Source: DASWHD01 sp036393335
GTDB taxonomy: Bacteria; CG2-30-53-67; CG2-30-70-394
Reading direction: 5' to 3'
Length of the DNA stretch: 5,964 bases
Assembly (NCBI GenBank): GCA_036393335.1
Contig: DASWHD010000133.1
Coordinates: forward strand, 1-5,964
The notes under the pieces were generated by a model. That model had not been told where the DNA came from, did no database searches, and saw only the letters and a list, made by a program, of their open reading frames with translations. Shown here piece by piece: positions 3,866-5,964 of the stretch (position 1 is its first letter; each line of letters opens with the position of its first letter). The translations under genes were made by a program, and so were the position numbers.

Positions 3866-5964
3866 ATGCTCATCGACATCCATGCCGTTCGCACCCTGTA
3901 CGACTCCCTGGAGGCGATCCACGCCAAGATGCGCGCCAAGCTCGGCCGCGACCTGACCCTGGTGGAGAAGATTCTCTACTCCCACATGGACGACCCTGAG
4001 AACGCGGCGATCGAGCGCGGCGCCAGCGACCTGCTCCTGCGACCGGACCGCGTCGCCATGCAGGACGCCACCGCGCAGATGGCGATCCTGCAGTTCATGA
4101 CCGCGGGTCTGCCGACCACCGCGGTGCCCACCACGGTCCACTGCGACCACCTGATCCAGGCCCACACTGGCTCCGGCGCCGACCTGACCATCGCCCTGGA
4201 CACCAACCGCGAGGTGTACGACTTCCTCTACTCCGCCGCCATGAAGTACGGCATGGGCTTCTGGAAGCCCGGCGCGGGCATCATCCACCAGGTGGTGCTG
4301 GAGAACTACGCGGTGCCCGGCATGATGATGGTCGGCACCGACTCCCACACCCCCAACGCTGGCGGCCTGGGGATGATCGCCATCGGCGTCGGCGGTGCGG
4401 ACGCGGTGGACGTGATGACCGGCCTGGGCTTCGGCACCCGCGCGCCGAAGCTGGTGGGCATCAAGCTGATCGGCAAGCTCTCCGGCTGGGCCTCCCCCAA
4501 GGACGTGATCCTGAAGGTGGCGCAGCTCCTCACGGTGAAGGGCGGCACCGGCAAGATCGTCGAGTACTTCGGCGACGGCGCCGACGCGATCTCCTGCACC
4601 GGCAAGGGCACGATCACCAACATGGGCGCGGAGATCGGCGCCACCTGCTCGCTCTTCAACTACGATGACGCCATGGGCCGCTACCTGCGCATCACCGAGC
4701 GCGGCGCGGTCGCCGACCTCGCGGATGCCCACCGCGCCCGGCTCCGCTCCGACCCGGACTGCCACGCCCACCCGGAGAAGTACTACGACGAGGTGTATGA
4801 GATCGACCTCTCGGCGCTGGAGCCACAGGTGGTGGGGCCGCACACCCCGGACCTGGGGCGGCCGATCTCCAAGTGGGGCGCCGACACCGAGGCCAACGGC
4901 TGGCCGACGGAGATCTCCGCGGCCCTGATCGGTTCGTGCACCAACTCCTCCTACGAGGACCTCACCCGGGCGGTCTCCATCGCCCGCCAGGCGGCGGAGC
5001 ACGGGCTCAAGGCGAAGGCCGAGTTCTACGTCACCCCGGGCTCGGACCGGATCCAGGAGACCATCATCCGCGACGGCATCCTCGCCGACTTCGAGAAGGT
5101 GGGCGGCGTGGTCCTGGCCAACGCCTGCGGCCCGTGCATCGGCCAGTGGAAGCGCGACGGCGACCCGGGGGTGAACACGATCATCACCTCCTTCAACCGT
5201 AACTTTAAGAAACGCAACGACGGTAACCCGGATACCCAGGCATTCATCGGCAGCCCCGAGATCGTGGTGGCGGCGGCGATCGCCGGCACCACCCATTTCA
5301 ACCCGGCGACCGACGAGCTGACCGGCGCCGACGGCAAGAAGTTCAAGCTCCGGCCGCCGGTCGGCATCGAGCTGCCCGAGACCGGCTTCGCCACCAAGGA
5401 GGGCGGCTTCGTCGCGCCGACCATGGGCGGCGCGGTGACGGTCAACCCGCAGAGCGAGCGCATCGCCCTGCTGGAGCCGTTCGGCCCGCGCGATCCGGCG
5501 CAGGACTTCCAGGACCTGCCGATCCTGGTGAAGGCCCTGGGCAAGTGCACCACCGACCACGTCTCCCCGGCCGGTCCGTGGCTCAAATTCCGTGGCCATC
5601 TCGATAACATCTCTAACAACATGTACATCGGGGCGATCAACGCCTTCACCGAGGAGGCGGGTAAGGGCCGCAACGTCCTCACCGGCGCGGCGGACCTCGA
5701 CTTCCACCAGATCGCCCGCGACTACAAGGCGAAGGGGCTTGGCTGGGTGGTGATCGCCGACGAGAACTACGGCGAGGGCTCCTCCCGCGAGCACGCCGCC
5801 ATGGAGCCGCGCCACCTCGGCGGCCGGGCGATCGTGGCCCGCAGCTTCGCGCGCATCGCCGAGGCGAACTTGAAGAAGCAGGGCGTCCTGCCCCTGTGGT
5901 TCAAGAACAAGGCGGACTACGACCTCTTCCAGGAGAGCGATCGGGTGACCCTCGAGGACGTGGC
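3866..5964 (+). CDS. acn: Aconitate hydratase, mitochondrial-type; 3' end beyond the window
   Basis: Aconitase interconverts citrate and isocitrate through cis-aconitate in the TCA cycle, using a [4Fe-4S] cluster. The window holds 699 codons plus two bases. The frame is open to the right edge, and about 50 residues should be missing compared with mitochondrial aconitase. Cluster ligands are Cys358 (IGSCTNSS), Cys421 and Cys424 (NACGPCIGQW). Other signatures are RPDRVAMQDATAQMA (59-73), CDHLIQAH (93-100), GTDSHTPNAGGLG (157-169), VKGGTGKIVEYFGDG (224-238), GKCTTDHVSPAGPW (559-572), FRGHLDNISNN (575-585) and DENYGEGSSREHA (632-644) with the catalytic Ser at 640. Sequence and domain order follow mitochondrial aconitase closely. 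AcnB has a different domain order, and the AcnA/IRP type is nearer 890 residues. The start is ATG at 3866, set by AGGAG at 3855-3859. Codon use is strongly GC-ending except short patches near 5200-5240 and 5585-5630. Confidence 0.96.
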   Translation, partial: MLIDIHAVRTLYDSLEAIHAKMRAKLGRDLTLVEKILYSHMDDPENAAIERGASDLLLRPDRVAMQDATAQMAILQFMTAGLPTTAVPTTVHCDHLIQAHTGSGADLTIALDTNREVYDFLYSAAMKYGMGFWKPGAGIIHQVVLENYAVPGMMMVGTDSHTPNAGGLGMIAIGVGGADAVDVMTGLGFGTRAPKLVGIKLIGKLSGWASPKDVILKVAQLLTVKGGTGKIVEYFGDGADAISCTGKGTITNMGAEIGATCSLFNYDDAMGRYLRITERGAVADLADAHRARLRSDPDCHAHPEKYYDEVYEIDLSALEPQVVGPHTPDLGRPISKWGADTEANGWPTEISAALIGSCTNSSYEDLTRAVSIARQAAEHGLKAKAEFYVTPGSDRIQETIIRDGILADFEKVGGVVLANACGPCIGQWKRDGDPGVNTIITSFNRNFKKRNDGNPDTQAFIGSPEIVVAAAIAGTTHFNPATDELTGADGKKFKLRPPVGIELPETGFATKEGGFVAPTMGGAVTVNPQSERIALLEPFGPRDPAQDFQDLPILVKALGKCTTDHVSPAGPWLKFRGHLDNISNNMYIGAINAFTEEAGKGRNVLTGAADLDFHQIARDYKAKGLGWVVIADENYGEGSSREHAAMEPRHLGGRAIVARSFARIAEANLKKQGVLPLWFKNKADYDLFQESDRVTLEDV

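Noticed and set aside
3288..3956. A 222-codon + frame spanning the hemH start, the intergenic gap and the aconitase start
   Set aside because: It crosses two real gene ends in the wrong frame and includes the Ser-Pro-rich artefact of the intergenic repeat.
3608..5815. A 735-codon open frame on the minus strand, antisense to aconitase
   Set aside because: Its product is a low-complexity Val/Gly/Asp/His/Arg-rich string with no recognisable domain, while the + strand encodes an intact, highly conserved aconitase. Long antisense open frames are a usual by-product of strong GC-ending codon bias.

Overview
The window is GC-rich and densely coded. It suggests a high-GC Gammaproteobacterium, possibly in the Chromatiales/Ectothiorhodospiraceae range. 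That placement rests on gene style and composition only and is tentative. Five genes are recognisable, plus the tail of a sixth.

Layout. (1) Bases 2-208, +: the C-terminal end of an RND multidrug-efflux inner-membrane permease that begins outside the window. (2) Bases 209-491: a non-coding stretch with a strong hairpin right after the permease stop and three small tandem-repeat clusters. One of these runs into the 3' end of the next gene. (3) Bases 492-1607, -: RtcA, the RNA 3'-terminal phosphate cyclase, convergent with the permease. (4) Bases 1608-1756: a 149-bp divergent control region with a good promoter and a repeat-rich operator-like segment for the next pair. (5) Bases 1757-2403, +: a compact type II toxin-antitoxin operon, a ribbon-helix-helix (FitA/VapB-like) antitoxin overlapping a PIN-domain (VapC-like) toxin by 4 bases. 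(6) Bases 2468-3523, -: ferrochelatase HemH with a cysteine-rich insert, convergent with the toxin. (7) Bases 3524-3865: a 342-bp divergent intergenic region with a C/G-tract hairpin resembling a dispersed repeat, and weak promoter candidates on both sides. (8) Bases 3866-5964, +: a mitochondrial-type aconitase running off the right edge, about 50 residues short of complete.

How the genes relate. HemH and aconitase share an iron theme (haem synthesis and an Fe-S TCA-cycle enzyme) and diverge from one intergenic region. RtcA (RNA end processing) and the PIN toxin (RNA cleavage) diverge from another. Neither pairing is shown to be functional. The toxin-antitoxin pair looks like an accessory insertion between housekeeping genes, supported by its AT-richer codons. 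I see no tRNA, rRNA, CRISPR array, insertion sequence or integrase. I do not see a clear previously undescribed system. The points most worth a second look are the repeat at the RtcA C-terminus, the cysteine insert in HemH, the mitochondrial-type aconitase and the operator architecture of the toxin-antitoxin pair.
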